DNA from: Laburnicola sp. R22_1
Lineage: Eukaryota; Ascomycota; Dothideomycetes; Pleosporales; Didymosphaeriaceae
Direction of reading: 5' to 3'
Length of the DNA stretch: 64,000 nucleotides
Assembly (NCBI GenBank): GCA_014281115.1
Contig: JACONQ010000007.1
Coordinates: 1,054,001 to 1,118,000, forward strand
Numbering within the stretch: position 1 is the stretch's first letter; every line of letters begins with the position of its first letter. Of the stretch, positions 24,430 to 36,295 are shown one piece after another. The translations under genes were made by a program, and so were the position numbers. The notes under the pieces were generated by a model that searched no databases, was not told the DNA's origin, and saw nothing but the letters and a program-made list of their open reading frames with translations.

Positions 24430-25699
24430 TTAGGAAGAAAAACATCGTAGACCTTTTAGGATATAGTATAACGCTATAAGGGAAAGCTATAAGTATGCTA
24501 AAAACGCATTAAAAAAGGTAAAGTAGCTTAGAGATAGGTTAGAACTATTTGTTAGCACGTGCAAATTGGCTTCTTATACTAGAGATAGTTAATTATAAGA
24601 TATACTAGGTACTAAAGTTAATAATATAATATATAGTTATCTATGCGTACGCAATATAAATCTGCAACTAGATATAAATTAAGTGTTTATTTATCTACTA
24701 TATAATATACTTAATTATTATATAAGACCTTAAGGTTAGCCTGTGCTATATCTATTCCTTATCCTAAAGACACTATTGCTATTACCACTAGATATGTAAT
24801 ATTACGCCTCTATCTAGAAGACGCAAATAATAACATAGCTAGATATAACATAGCTAGGTATAATAGCTAGACGCTACTTAATATTAAAAATTACATAGCT
24901 TATACTAAGGACCTATAGATAGCTACTATAGAATTAGATTGCTATATTAAGGAGAATATAGATATTAGTAAGTAGAAGCCTAGAATTAAAGGTAGAAATA
25001 GGATAAGCCTTATAATATAAATTGACTTATGCTAGTTTAGATATAAGGTGCTGCAACTATTAAGAATAAGAACTAAAAGAATATAGATATTTTTATAAAG
25101 TAAGAGTTTTGGTTAGTAGCTATATACTACTACGTAGCCTATAGAAGTAGTCACTACCTAATATTAGATCTCTAATTAATAGCTGCTTGCTTTAAAGATA
25201 GTAGTTATATAAAGTAGATGCTAAAGGCGTAGAGAATATATAAATATACAATTATATTATAGAATATTTATAGGTAATAGGTAGAGTAAGGCTAGTAAAG
25301 TATTAAAGTGCTATTTAGTATTAGGAGTAGAGAGCGCGCACGTAATTTATTATATATCATAGTAGCAGTAGAACGTATATCTAGAAGTTCTAAGTAGTTA
25401 ATTGTTCAGTAATATAGTAAAAGATTATAAGGTAGTATTAATTATTTAGTAACGCGACAGATAGGCAACCAAGTTAGGGTGTTATTATTATAGGGTTAGT
25501 TGTCTTAGAAGCTAGGAGGAGATATTAGAAAAACTTTAACGCGCTCTAGTCCTAGGACTTAGCGCTTACATATAACGTTATATTATATAATATTATATAG
25601 ACGCTATAACGCAATAAAAAACGTAGTAATTAAACGCAGTAGGGTCACTTAAAAACTAAATAAGTAGAGGCAGTTTATACTCCAGCCTAGAAGAGTGTA
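24430..25699 (+). mobile_element. Family C element, complete copy
   Basis: 1270 bp, present in Copia copy 1 and absent at the same place in copy 2. Flanked by the 12-bp TSD tgtattctttta (24418-24429) and tatattctttta (25700-25711), differing by one G/A. It begins TTAGGAAGAAAAACATCG, the end shared by 1-1340 and 19679-19765. No terminal inverted repeat is visible. A near-perfect inner repeat, TAGCTAGATATAACATAGCT against a slightly shorter neighbour, occurs about 24836-24870. Confidence 0.85.
24890..25640 (+). pseudogene. Family C ORF relic (unknown protein)
   Basis: A plus-strand frame gives a continuous basic, Gln/Arg-rich sequence if TAA/TAG are read as decayed Gln or Arg. Readable pieces: KDSSYIK, VLFSIRSRERARNLLYIIVA, VERISRSSK and LGGDIRKTLTRSSPR. 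The same frame can be followed in the 1-1340 copy. It points away from the kept end, as in families A, B, D and E. No domain recognised; it might be an N-terminal or DNA-binding type of protein, but this is only a guess. Confidence 0.45.
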
Positions 25700-27402
25700 T
25701 ATATTCTTTTACAATATCTCTATTAGTATAAGTTCCCCTATTTTTTATAGGTTTGCTTTTATATAAATACTAACTTTAAAATAGACTTAGAAACTTAATA
25801 TTGCGTATATACTTTTATATAATATTATTATTATTTTTATAGCTAGTATAAACCTATATCTATACGCTACTAAAGTTATTTAGTGTAAAGGATATTGTTA
25901 TACACTATTAGACTAGTTATATAGTTGCCTTAGGGGCACTTTATACGCTTACTACTATAGTAGTATAACTAGGCCTAGGCCCTTTACTAAGTACCGTACG
26001 CTAGTAGACTTTTAGGTAGAATTATATAGTTCTTATATATAGTAAAGTTATAGTCCTAGGTGCAATTATTATATAGAATAGGGCTAGGATAATAGGGTAG
26101 ATAATACTAGACATTGTCTATTAATACTAAGAAAAGACTTTTCTCTAAATAAATATATGTTCTGTCTCTTTTCATTCTATACCAAAAATAGATAGAAAAA
26201 TGCGCATCTTTAAGGGATATGTACGTGTAAAAAGAATTAAATAAATATATTATTATCGCAGAAATAAGGCTCTAACCAGGTGCGATTACGTGCCCGTAAT
26301 TATGTGAGTAGTATTGTTTTAGCCCTACTCCTTTTCTATAAGCGTATATATAGTCTAGCCCTTTAGCTTCCTTTTTTATATAGCAATCTTATCTAATTCG
26401 CTCACTAAATTCGAGATTCCAACTTATTTTCCTTCAACAATTATATAAAAGGATAAATAAATAATAAGAAAATAGTCCTATATAAAGACTAGGAAAAGCT
26501 TGCATAGGTAGGCTTAAGACATTCTATTAATACTTTAATAGCAATTATTAAGGTATTGCTAAAGATTAAGGACTCTAAAGCCTAGTTTAGGGCCTTCTTT
26601 ATATAAGTATTAGTAGGGTTGTCCTTTCTATTAATCTATCTAATCTTAGAGATTTTGTGGTATTTATATAATTTGTAGAGTAATATAATATTAATTATAA
26701 GGCACTTCTTATTTATAGTTTCTAGTTATATAAGGTAGTCATAGAGAGACTTTAAATCTATATAGACAACTATATAAATTAGCAATAGACTAAGCATATA
26801 TACAATCTTTTAAAGGATTATATTAATAGTAATAGTATTATTACACCTTTCTACTATACTATATAGCTCGCTAGTAAGAATGCTTCTTATTATTCTCTTA
26901 TACTTAGTTAAATTGTAGTATATAATATTTGCTAGAATATTAAAGTTATTACTATTATCTATATAATACTTATTACCTAAAGCGATTAAAAATTCTAGCT
27001 ATAAGCTTAGATACTTATTATTAGCAAATAAGCTATTAGTAAAGATAAACAGCTTCGCGCAATAGAGATCTAATAGTATAAAAGTAACACTATACTTATT
27101 ATTATTAATTTGCTGTTAGATTTATATATTTAATACTTTAATATCTTTATATAAGAGTAATATAGTCTAAGTAGTAATAGACAAACTAAATATGGCTTTT
27201 AGTTAGTATATAAATATAATAGAGGCGTCCCTTACATACTACTCTATATACCTTTAAGTAGTATTCTTATCTTTAGAATTAATTATTCAAAGGCCCTTTA
27301 CTTAACATTTTTATATAAGAACTATAGTATTATATATAAGCCAAATTCTTCTACTATTAAACTTAATAAGTTAGTCCTTAGTAAGAATAGTCTTATCCTT
27401 TA

Positions 27403-28570
27403 TTAAAGATCTTTGTTGTGTGAAGATTCTAATCAAGGTCGAGTCTGCACTATACACAAAGAGGAGTAAAATAGGAGACACTATAACCTAGTACCTAGCA
27501 CATAGTAGTAGTAATAAAATATACACACAATAACAATAATTTTACTATTAGTAATTTGCATAATAGTATTATTAATAGCAGTTAATAAATAGTCTACTAT
27601 CTAACATAACTAAGTTATATATTATCCTTTAACTAGTAGACTATTAGAGAGCTATAGTAAAGCGCAAAGTTATAATTATAGTTTACTATATATATCTTAT
27701 CTAAGTCTGCCTACTTTTATAATATCTATAATATTTACAAATTCTGTTCCTTTAATACACACAATACTAAGTCTTTTAAATCTAACTCTGTAATATATAT
27801 AGTAAGCTAGCTTTCTAGCGTCCTAAAATTAAGTTATCTAATATCTATAGTTAAATAACTACTAGGGAATTTAAAACTAGTATAGATAACTAGCTAGGCA
27901 ATATTAGCTATCTAGTCTATCTACTATAAGATATAGTTAAGGTAGGTCTACTAGAGAACTAAATTAATTATCCCATTCTAAAGGTTATAACTAATAATCT
28001 ATTTAGACTATATACTATCTTTATATAACTCTAAATTCTCAAGTATAAGGCTATCCTTTTATATAAAGACCTAAGCAATAATATAGTAATATTTATATAA
28101 TAATAATAGCTTCTTACTATTATATTATTAGTAAGGCTAGAAAATAGACTAAAATATAGTAGTAAGCAACTATTAGAGAAAGAGAAGGTATTCTTTATAC
28201 ATTACTAGAGCGCGCGCGTGCAGCTATAGTAAGAAAAGCTCCTAGTAGTAGTTAAGATTTTATAGGCGTATAAGAATAATAAAAAGTAAAAATAGTAGTG
28301 TAATAAAGGTAAGAGTAAGTAGTAGTAGGGGAAGTATAGAGAAGATAGGTAGTGGCAAGGTCCTAGGGAGCAGTATATAGTTCGCTAGTTATAAGGGAAG
28401 ATTTACTATAGAAGAGTAATAAAATAGTTAGGTTAGTTACTATTATCATTATTTTTATTTTTATTACAGCAAAAAACATTATTAAAGAAATTATTAATTA
28501 TGTAACACAGTAGTTAGTTAAACAGCTAGTCTGGAATTACGTAACATTACAGATTAACCCTAGGAGAGAA
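27403..28570 (+). mobile_element. Family E element, complete copy
   Basis: 1168 bp, absent from the same site in Copia copy 2 (about 52800). It is flanked by the exact 14-bp TSD agtcttatccttta at 27389-27402 and 28571-28584. The left end (TTAAAGATCTTT) is also kept by the fragment at 15724-15907. No inverted terminal repeats and no obvious A-tail. Confidence 0.85.
28080..28480 (+). pseudogene. Family E ORF relic (unknown protein)
   Basis: A plus-strand frame reads IIIIASYYYIISKARK, then ATIREREGILYTLLERARAA, IVRKAPSSS and SSLVIREDLL, with stops at likely former Gln codons. It is Arg/Gln-rich and probably helical. It lies far from the kept left end, downstream of it. I do not recognise it. 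Confidence 0.45.
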
Positions 28571-30464
28571 AGTCTTATCCTTTATATAAAAAGCTACTTT
28601 TTTAGCTCTTCTTCTTCTCTTTATATAAAGTTCTTATCAATAATGCTAAGGGTATTATCTATCTAAAGGTTAGTAATCCTAAAGATATATTCTCCTTTAT
28701 TAGTAATAAGTAAATATAGGTTATATAATAAAGTCTTTATACTAAGTTTCTCTTTATAGTAGTTATAGTAGGTTTTAAACTAGTAAAGACCTAATTTAGC
28801 TACAGTATAAAGTAGTTACAAAATATAAAAGATTATATCTTATAAAAAGTATATATATAGTTCCTTAGGTAGTCTAGTATAGAGCATATAGTTTAGTTTA
28901 TTAGTAGACTAAATATAGGCCTAAGTAATACCTTATAGTTTAAAATATATTTTATATATTACCTAAAGGCTTACTTCTAATATAAGGAGGAGGTGCTAGC
29001 TTATCCTTTATATAGTAAGTAATTAGGTAAAGATTTTATTCTTCTGTTTATTAAAGTGGCTAGTAAATATAAGGTAGAATTTCTTATATAGTTAAGTAGT
29101 CTTGTCCTTAACTTCTTATATAAGGTAGAGGTTAAAGATTCTACACTTATACTTAAATAGATTAAAGAAAAGAATTTTTAATATACTATTAGTAATAAGA
29201 GCGTTTATCTTTATATAATTTAACTTTTTAAAAGGTACTTTAGGTATTATAATTATACACTCTATATAAAGCTTTAAAGATAGTTTCTAATTACTTATCT
29301 CCTTCTAAGAACGGAATATAGTATTCTGCCTTAGGCAGCCTTTTTTCTTTTTTTTAGAGAATTCCTTTATATAAAAGTAATATTATCTACTTTATATAAT
29401 AGTAAAAGCGTATAATCTTTTTATAATAGTATAGCTTAACTTATATATAATAAAACTTTACTAGACTATTTTTTAGATTAAGAATTATATTTTTATTCTC
29501 ATTACTCTTAATCTTTTATAGGCCTATTTATTTACCTTTTTCTTTTTAGACTATAACTGTAAATCTAGATAAAAGCTTAAGAACTTTATACGCTACTAAT
29601 AAACTGTTATAAGTATTTAGTATATAATTAATATTAGTTTTATTCTCTTTCTTTTATAATATCTTTATTACCATTTATATAGTAGTTGTACATATAATAA
29701 TATTAGGTAATAAGGAAGAGTTTATACTAATTCTAAAATATACGCTAAAGACTAGTAGTGTAGGTATAAGACTATCTAGGCCTATAGTATTATTAATAGC
29801 TTTAATAGCTATTTAGAAGATATTCTCCTTATTTATATAATCTTTTAGTTCTACCTTAAGAATATTAAAAGCTTTATAGAGAGGTATGTGTAAACACTTA
29901 ACCTTCTTTATTGCCTAATATACTTCTATAAGTATTTGCCTATAGGTTATGCTAATAATCTTTGCACAATTTCTAAACTTATTTAATATAAAGTTTATAC
30001 CTAGGTTATATATAATATAGTTAGGTAGGCCTTAGTAGATATTAATCTAGTATTTATAGAGGGCTTCTCAGGCATCTTATATAGATATTAATTTTAAAAT
30101 GATTATAGTCTAAAATAATATATCCATATTTATAGTATATAGTGCGTCTCTAGTTCTAATATATATAATATTAATAATAATCTTATAGTTAAAGTAGGTG
30201 TTATTTTTAATAGTAAACTTAAAGCACTATAGGGCTTATTTATATAACTAATAGTAGTAGTAAAACTTCTAACTTTTATTTAGTATAGTAGTATCTACTT
30301 TATAGCTAGTATTTGTAAGTATCTTTTAAAGTCTTTTTATATAAGGATATTTAAATTATTAATAAAGGTAATAGAGTTCTTATTTAGTAAAGAAAGATAC
30401 AGTTTTTTCCTTACTAATATAAAAGAAAGGGTGTCCCTATTTATGTATAATAGATATAGTGATA

Positions 30465-30526
30465 ACGTACTTTGCACTCGAGTCGGACACTCCATCGAGT
30501 CGGACACTTTGCCAAGACCCCACCAA
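30465..30526 (+). repeat. Fot1-1 terminal inverted repeat, left
   Basis: 62 bp, identical to the reverse complement of 32274-32335. It contains the internal direct repeat TCGAGTCGGACAC twice, spaced 18 bp apart, a likely transposase binding site. Weaker inverted similarity continues inwards around TACTAT...ATAGTATA. Confidence 0.9.
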
Positions 30527-30592
30527 GTTCTATACTATTCACGATAGTATAGAGTCAACATAAACTATTTTCAATAGTCTAAATAGGCTAAA

Positions 30593-32224
30593 CTATTCAG
30601 AATCTACTTCTATAAGCTGTCTACAGGTTTTTTTATTGTGCCCAGGCTTGCCGCAGCGTCCACAGCGCCGTTGAGCGGATTCGCCTCTATTAGTGCGCAC
30701 CCTCTTCTTTGCCTTCTTGCCATCACTACGCACCCCAAAGTCCTTTAGAGTAGCTAGTCGCTGGCCCTCTTCAACTGTAAGGACTCCTTCTTGCTGCAAT
30801 CGCTTTCTTTTATATAATTTATGTTGTGTGGCGGCCTTATTAGCAGCTTGAAGTTCGGCGTTGCGTTTGGTTATTAATACCAAAGAATGCCCTATCATCT
30901 CAGCGCCTTTAACAAGCTTTTCCATCGCCTCAACCATATAAGTTAGGGAACTATCCACATGCCTTTAAATCCTCTGCTTAACTAGCGTCGATTGCGACCC
31001 AAGTTCTATACTATTTCGCGGAGTTTGCGACTCCTATGTACTATCGCGAATAGTACAAAGTGGAGGCGTGCGCAGGCGGACGTTAAGCTGCGATATCACA
31101 GCTTCTAGGTTGTGGGGCACTAGGCTAGCACCTTGAAAGCCTCCTTTGATATTACTTTTAGTAAACGAAGCCTTGAAAGCAGCAATAAAGCAAGGCAGGA
31201 ACTTGATTTTAGTGATGTGCGTGATGTGGTTGCGCATCAAATCCTCAGCTTGGCGCCCATACGCCTTTTTTAAAGGCGCGAAACAGCCCACATTAAGTGG
31301 CTGCAAGAGGTGCGACGAATGCGAGGGCATACAGAGAGTAACAATATTGCTCTTCTTGCAATACTGTTCGAATTCGAACAAGTTGTAACTCTTATGGCTG
31401 TTAAGAATAAGCAAACGTGTTGTGCTAATAACACGCCTCTTTGTATGCTTATTAAAGTGCTTTAGCCACTGTAGACCAAGCTTATTTGTTATCCAGCTGT
31501 TCTTAGAGACTGCAATAACCTAATTATAAGGTAGATCCTTCTCCTTATACCAGGCGGAGAGGTGGTGCTTGCCCCCGAAGATAATGAAGGGTGGGATCCA
31601 CCACCCTGTCGCATTAATGCCTTGGATAACTGTTGTCCACTCCCTACTGCCCTGCTGCACCTGCTTTAGCCGTCCTTAACGCTTAGAGCCTGTAACTACT
31701 ACTCCAGTCGATATTATGCCTATCATAAAGCCTGCTTCATCAAAATTGTAGGTGTCCTTATCTAGAATACCATATTTGGCCTTTATGTTCTCTATAAGCC
31801 AGAACCAGTCTTGTATTACCTTAGGATCCTCCTAGAGAGCTCTCTTGTAGTCGTACTTTCGATTGAACTTGACTTTAAGCTCTGGCTGGCGCTTAACAAA
31901 GTCATAAGGCCACCTCTAGCCAACTGGCTTATAGTGGCGTGCAGCTAGGAAAGAATTAGCCATATCTTTTATAGCATCGAGCTGAGGCGGAAATCCTCGC
32001 GCGTCTAGGTTAAGTATATGCTCTACAATCGCCTGCTCCTCTCTTATAGTAAGTCTTATTTTGTTGGGTGCGCAGTTGCGTCTAAACGTCTTTCTAGCAC
32101 GTTAGTCGCTAAGTGTACTTTAAGAGACGTTGTAGATAGCTACAGCGCGTTGCTAAAAGAGTGTCGCGTCTTATTTAATAGCCTAGATTGCAAGCTGTAT
32201 ACGCGCTTCTTTTAACGCTAGTAG
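30593..32224 (-). pseudogene. Fot1-1 transposase, 11 in-frame stops
   Basis: 543-codon frame with no frameshift. In order: an N-terminal helix-turn-helix (ATLF, stop, QRAVAIYNVS), a second DNA-binding segment (IREEQAIVEHILNLDARGF), then the DDE domain. First acidic motif NFDEAGFMIG is intact; the second reads LLILNSHKS and the third LLQPLNVGCFAPLK, where Asp is expected in both (Asn now), with the 35-residue spacing typical of DD35D. The C-terminus has CGRCGKPGHNKKTC, a CCHC knuckle. The eleven TAA/TAG stops sit at likely Gln, Arg or Trp codons. The start codon is unclear. RIP explains all changes. Confidence 0.92.
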
Positions 32225-32273
32225 TTTATTGTGTGGTTAAGGTATCGCGTTATACTATTGCTGATAGTACGTT

Positions 32274-32335
32274 TTGGTGGGGTCTTGGCAAAGTGTCCGA
32301 CTCGATGGAGTGTCCGACTCGAGTGCAAAGTACGT
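32274..32335 (-). repeat. Fot1-1 terminal inverted repeat, right
   Basis: Perfect 62-bp inverted partner of 30465-30526; followed by the TA target duplication. Confidence 0.9.
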
Positions 32336-33691
32336 TACTATTCTTTTATATAATAATATCTAGAATATTGTTAAAATAGGCACCTAGCTTATTAGCATCC
32401 ACTAGTAATAGTAGAAATAGTGTTAGAGTATCTAGGATATAGTAGGTAACTATTCCTATTAGATTTATAATTTATATAGTTCCTAAAGATCCTTATAATT
32501 TGTAACCTCTAAAGCTAATAGTAGTAGTACTAGGTATCTAATTAATCTTTATATAGGGATTTTCTTATACGTATACCTTTAGCTATACTTTCCTAATAGT
32601 AAAAATTCTTACTATACCTATATTTTCTAGTGTATCTTAGTATATTATATTGTATTAATTTTTAAGAATAGACTATTTTGCACACTGTTTTAGCTTTCTC
32701 TTACAAATATAATTGCTAGTTATATAGTTAATATAGGTAGTAGTAGTTAGGTAAGACACTTAATTATTGCTATTCTTATTATTTTTACTCTACTCCTCTT
32801 CTTTATATAAAGTAGGTTTCTTATTATTATACCCTTCTATATTCTAAATATAGGACTAAATAGTTTTATATAAAGGCGTTTTATTATTATACTCTTTATA
32901 GAAGGTAATATACTATCTTATTACGCGGGTACACTTATTACGTAGATAGTTAGAAGACTAATAACCTTTCTCATAGCATATAAAATACTTCTTTAGTTTT
33001 ACAAAAATATTATTTTATTAGAATTTAAATTGCAATAATAATAGTACAAATTGTCTATAAAATTCTTATTTATAAGGGCCTAGTAATCTTTTTTTATATA
33101 GAAAAATTATAGTTGCAATTAGCGTAGTATATATTAGCCTCTTATAGATACTAATTAGATTGGCAATTAATTATAACTTAAATTAATATATAGAGATTAG
33201 TAAATAAAGGTTTATAGATAGGCTTAGAAGTAAATATAGCCTACTCTAGCTCTAGGTGTCTATAGTATACTTATATAATAGTAGTATAGAGAGAAATCTC
33301 TCTAGTAAAGTCTATACCTAATATTCTCTATACAAGGGTAAGCCTATTAATTATTACCTTAAGGACTTTATATAGACTCTTATTAAGGTTCTTATACTAG
33401 TGTTATATAAACGTTATTATAGTTTAGTCTATCTAATACTAGTTATAATTAATAGTAGTATTAGAGTAACTATTAAGTACTTTGTATAAGCACTTCTATA
33501 ATTATTTAGGGTAGATAGTATACAGGTAATACTATGCTACACAGCGAGTAAGGATATCTAGAAAGATATCTAGGTATTAATTCTTAGCAATATCTAGGCG
33601 TCTGTATAGATCTATAAAAATTCTAGTCTTATCTACTAATATATTATATAGAGCTCTAGTATAGTTGTTATCCTTATTCTATATCTTTTAG

Positions 33692-33798
33692 TTTTACGCC
33701 TTTTTTAATTACTAAGTAGGAGGCTCTGCTTTTTTTATCATGTTATTTAAGATAAAAGCCTTTGTCGTCCTACCCCTAGATAGATAAAATAACGTCAC
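33692..33798 (-). mobile_element. Family B end fragment inside Copia copy 1
   Basis: 107 bp containing the family B kept end (AATTACTAAGTAGGAGGCTC...CTACCCCTAGATAG) and ending AACGTCAC. TSDs: atatcttttag (33681-33691) and ataccttttag (33799-33809), one C/T apart. Copia copy 2 at about 56035 has the site once. No ORF sequence remains. Confidence 0.8.
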
Positions 33799-34319
33799 AT
33801 ACCTTTTAGAATTAGATTATCTTATTAGCTAGAATTCTCTAAGAAGGTAGGTTATGCTTAGACAAAAGCTTATATAGGTTAGATTATAGTATAGGCTTAG
33901 TTTATATAAATTAGTATAGTGCCTATAATTTATATTTAACTAGTAGTGGCTCTATTCTATATAGCGTTTAATAATTATAAGTAGGTAGGTAGAATAGTAG
34001 TTAGATACTATATATAAAGAGTAGTAGTTAGATACTATATATAAAGAGTAGTAGTTTATTTAGTTATTTGTATAAATAAGATTATCTTTAGTACTTATAT
34101 ATAAGTTCTCTTAAGATATTTATAGGGACCTATAGCTGTGTAGGTGCCTATAATAGTAGCGGCTTGCTTTGTTTAGGTTTATATAATAGCCTAACTAGCT
34201 TAGGTGTCTTTAAGATTAGTCTTAATATTTATATATAAGGAGTTAAGCAAGCTAGTAAAAGTAGTAATATATAAGTAATATCTATATTACTTTAGGCTAC
34301 TTTATATAGTTTACTAGCA

Positions 34320-35179
34320 GTCTCGACTAAGACCTATAGATACTTCATAGTTAGATTACATGATTAAATTTTTTGATTTTAGAAATAACGCGTTTATAGG
34401 CAATTACTGCCTATAGCTAGTTTAGTGGCTTTTAAACGTTGTTTAATCACTTGGCACCTTCCTTATTGCACTTTCTTAGCTCCTAAAGGAACTTATTATT
34501 GTCTATAGTGTTAAGCAGTCTTGTTAGGTTCGTCCTCTGCTACGCGATATATCCTAGATTTGCCTTAGTCTATTAAGCAGTCTCTGTGTGCATTATTAAT
34601 ACGTACACAACCTAAGCTAGCAAATAGTGGTATAGACTATATGTGTGCATTGCGTGGCAATTTAGTATAAGTAACTTAACTAGAAGCTTATTACTATTAG
34701 CTATCTTAAGCTTTAGCTTCTTTTTAGCAATAATTATAAGCTTGTTAATTAAGTTTTAGGGATATAAGGAGGGGTCTATAGTAGATTAGGCGTACTTAAG
34801 GTTAAACTTCGCTTTGCAGCATAGTTACATCTTTGTCTTATTTAATTTGGCTATAGTTATTAGTTGCGGTGGTGCGCAAGATAGTAGTAGGATTAGGCTT
34901 TCTTTATATAGGCAATAAGCACTCTAACCTTATTACTACCTATATAGGCAAGATAAGTCACTACTTAACAATAGTTCTAAACTGTGGTTAAGTTAACCCT
35001 GCTAGTGTACTTAATGGCCTTGCGGGGTGCTAAACAATAAGCGCGCCATTAACTTAGTTATGTGTATTTATATAGTCTATAGGTATCTCACAAAGCTAGT
35101 ACATAGAAAAATAGGTTATAGCTAGATTTTCTTTTTTGCTATAGTATAGTTGCGGGATGCAGCTTTGTTTACAAAAAAA
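34320..35179 (-). mobile_element. Family D element, complete copy
   Basis: 860 bp, absent from Copia copy 2 at about 56525. Exact 13-bp TSD tagtttactagca at 34307-34319 and 35180-35192. The right end has an A-run (ACAAAAAAA) before the TSD, shared with the fragment at 1495-1661. Retains more CpA/TpG than the host, so it is fairly young. No inverted terminal repeats. Confidence 0.85.
34330..34810 (-). pseudogene. Family D ORF relic (unknown protein)
   Basis: The minus strand gives about 160 residues in one frame: NLINKLIIIAKKKLKLKIAN, then LLVKLLILNCHAMHTYSLYH, TNLTRLLNTIDNNKF and VIAYKRVISKIKKFNHVI, with stops at probable Gln/Arg codons. Lys/Leu/Asn-rich, probably helical. It runs away from the kept A-run end. 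No recognised domain. Confidence 0.45.
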
Positions 35180-35699
35180 TAGTTTACTAGCACTTATAGC
35201 TCTAGTATCTATCCTTGGTATAATATCTTTTTCTTCTAGGACTATAATAAGCTCTCTTCTAAACGCACAGTTTAACTTTAAAACATAGAGTTTTTCCTAT
35301 CCTTTAAAGTCTTCCTAGAATAATTCTAAAAACGCTGTTCCTTTTTAGTATAATATATAATAATTAGCAATAGTATATATTGCATACAATTGCATTTCTA
35401 ATAGAGAGGAATTATCTACTAGGTTAATTTTATTCTTTTAGTACTTAGGTCTTATTCTCTTGCGTAGTATTGCCTCTAATATTCTTATCCCTTTAGTATA
35501 CTTATTATATAGTCTAGTATATTTAGGAATATTAGTAGTATCTTAGAAGGTAAAGATAGTAAAGGCGGAGGCTTTATACAAAGCAGTAGTAGGGGTAGTT
35601 ATTACATAACTAGTTTGTTTAATAGGTAAATTATATAAAAAGTTGCGCTTTATTAGGGTTTATTATTATCTAACTATATATTTATATAGTTACTAGTAG

Positions 35700-35955
35700 T
35701 ATGCTTAGTGCACTATCTCCTCTTATATCTTATATAGTAGCGATATCTACTTACTAACTTAATAAAAGAGTTAATCTACTATCCTTATAGATAAGGATAG
35801 GTTTTGTATATCTTATATAATTGCTTCCTTTATTTTATATAGTAGTAATAGTTACTTACTAACTTTATAAAGGTTTAATTTACTATCCTCTTGCGTATAA
35901 AGAATAGGATATAATAAAATAAATTATATAGCTAATAATAACTTATATAATCTGT
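35700..35955. repeat. Copia copy 1 leader tandem repeat, two units
   Basis: Two units of roughly 110-120 bp around TACTTACTAACTTWATAAA and TATAGTAG, in the untranslated leader next to the 5' LTR. Copy 2 has about three units at 57055-57430. Confidence 0.6.
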
Positions 35956-36003
35956 CTTTACTCTTGCTAATTTATAGTTAATTATTAGTTAACTACTAAT
36001 TAG

Positions 36004-36295
36004 TGTTAAATAGGTACTTTATAGCTAGCTACATGGTTTTTTGTTGCGACTAAGGAGTTTCTAATAGTAAGTGTAGAGAGTGTATACGGTAATTATATAA
36101 GGAAAGAAAATAATATAATAAAACTAACTTAGTATTAATAACTTATTTCTAGAAAGGGTGTAAATAGAAAGGGGAAGATTCTGCGGCGAATAGGCTATAG
36201 TATATAGGCATTATATAATCTCTATATAATACTATTATGCAATAATATTAAAACCCTAACCTCTTAGGTACTCTTGCCTATATAGTATACGAATA
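36004..36295 (-). repeat. Copia copy 1 5' LTR with an A fragment
   Basis: 292 bp, starts TGTTAAATAGGTACTTTATA and ends TATACGAATA (intact form GTACGGACA). About 28 bp of normal LTR sequence after CTAGCTA is replaced by the family A fragment. Confidence 0.85.
36037..36065 (+). mobile_element. 29-bp family A end fragment
   Basis: Reads a T-run then TTGCGACTAAGGAGTTTCTA, the kept end of family A. It replaces LTR sequence present in the other Copia LTRs, so it came with a target deletion and not a duplication. Very short, but the 20-bp match to the family end is clear. Confidence 0.55.

Larger units (their letters stand above)
23760..26130 (+). pseudogene. Convergent ORF relic at Copia copy 1 3' end, split by family C
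   Basis: Plus-strand coding-like sequence at 23760-24360 and 25760-26130 corresponds to the better preserved frame at 50600-51720 in copy 2; see that entry. Here family C interrupts it and stops are denser. Confidence 0.45.
30465..32335 (-). mobile_element. Fot1/pogo DNA transposon 1 (youngest element)
   Basis: 1871 bp with perfect 62-bp terminal inverted repeats beginning ACGTACTTTGCACTCGAGTC, flanked by TA dinucleotides (30463-30464 and 32336-32337). It lies in the integrase region of Copia copy 1; copy 2 at about 54690 shows the empty site with one TA. It retains many CpA/TpG dinucleotides, in sharp contrast to its surroundings, so it arrived late and suffered little RIP. The single transposase reading frame is on the minus strand. 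Confidence 0.95.
26440..35700 (-). pseudogene. Copia copy 1 gag-pol relic (interrupted)
   Basis: Pieces 26440-27388, 28585-30462, 32338-33680, 33810-34306 and 35193-35700 are collinear with the copy 2 gag-pol region. RNase H relic about 26880-27100, RT about 27100-29350, integrase about 29400-30440, GAG-pre-integrase and knuckle region about 30440 and 32340-33150. Insertions by E, Fot1, B and D fall inside it. The decay is more advanced than in copy 2. Confidence 0.75.
23406..36295 (-). mobile_element. Copia copy 1 carrying six insertions
   Basis: Ty1/Copia-type element with 289-bp and 292-bp LTRs, collinear with copy 2 (50244-57768). Inserted elements: C (24430-25699), E (27403-28570), Fot1/pogo (30465-32335), B fragment (33692-33798), D (34320-35179) and an A fragment (36037-36065). 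Subtracting these and their TSDs leaves about 7.56 kb, close to the 7.53 kb of copy 2. The flanks are tttta and ttatt, so no clean 5-bp TSD. Much more TpA-converted than copy 2. Confidence 0.88.

Noticed and set aside
31146..31388. 80-codon plus-strand open frame, and others at 32018-32379
   Set aside because: Antisense shadows of the Fot1-1 transposase and its TIR.
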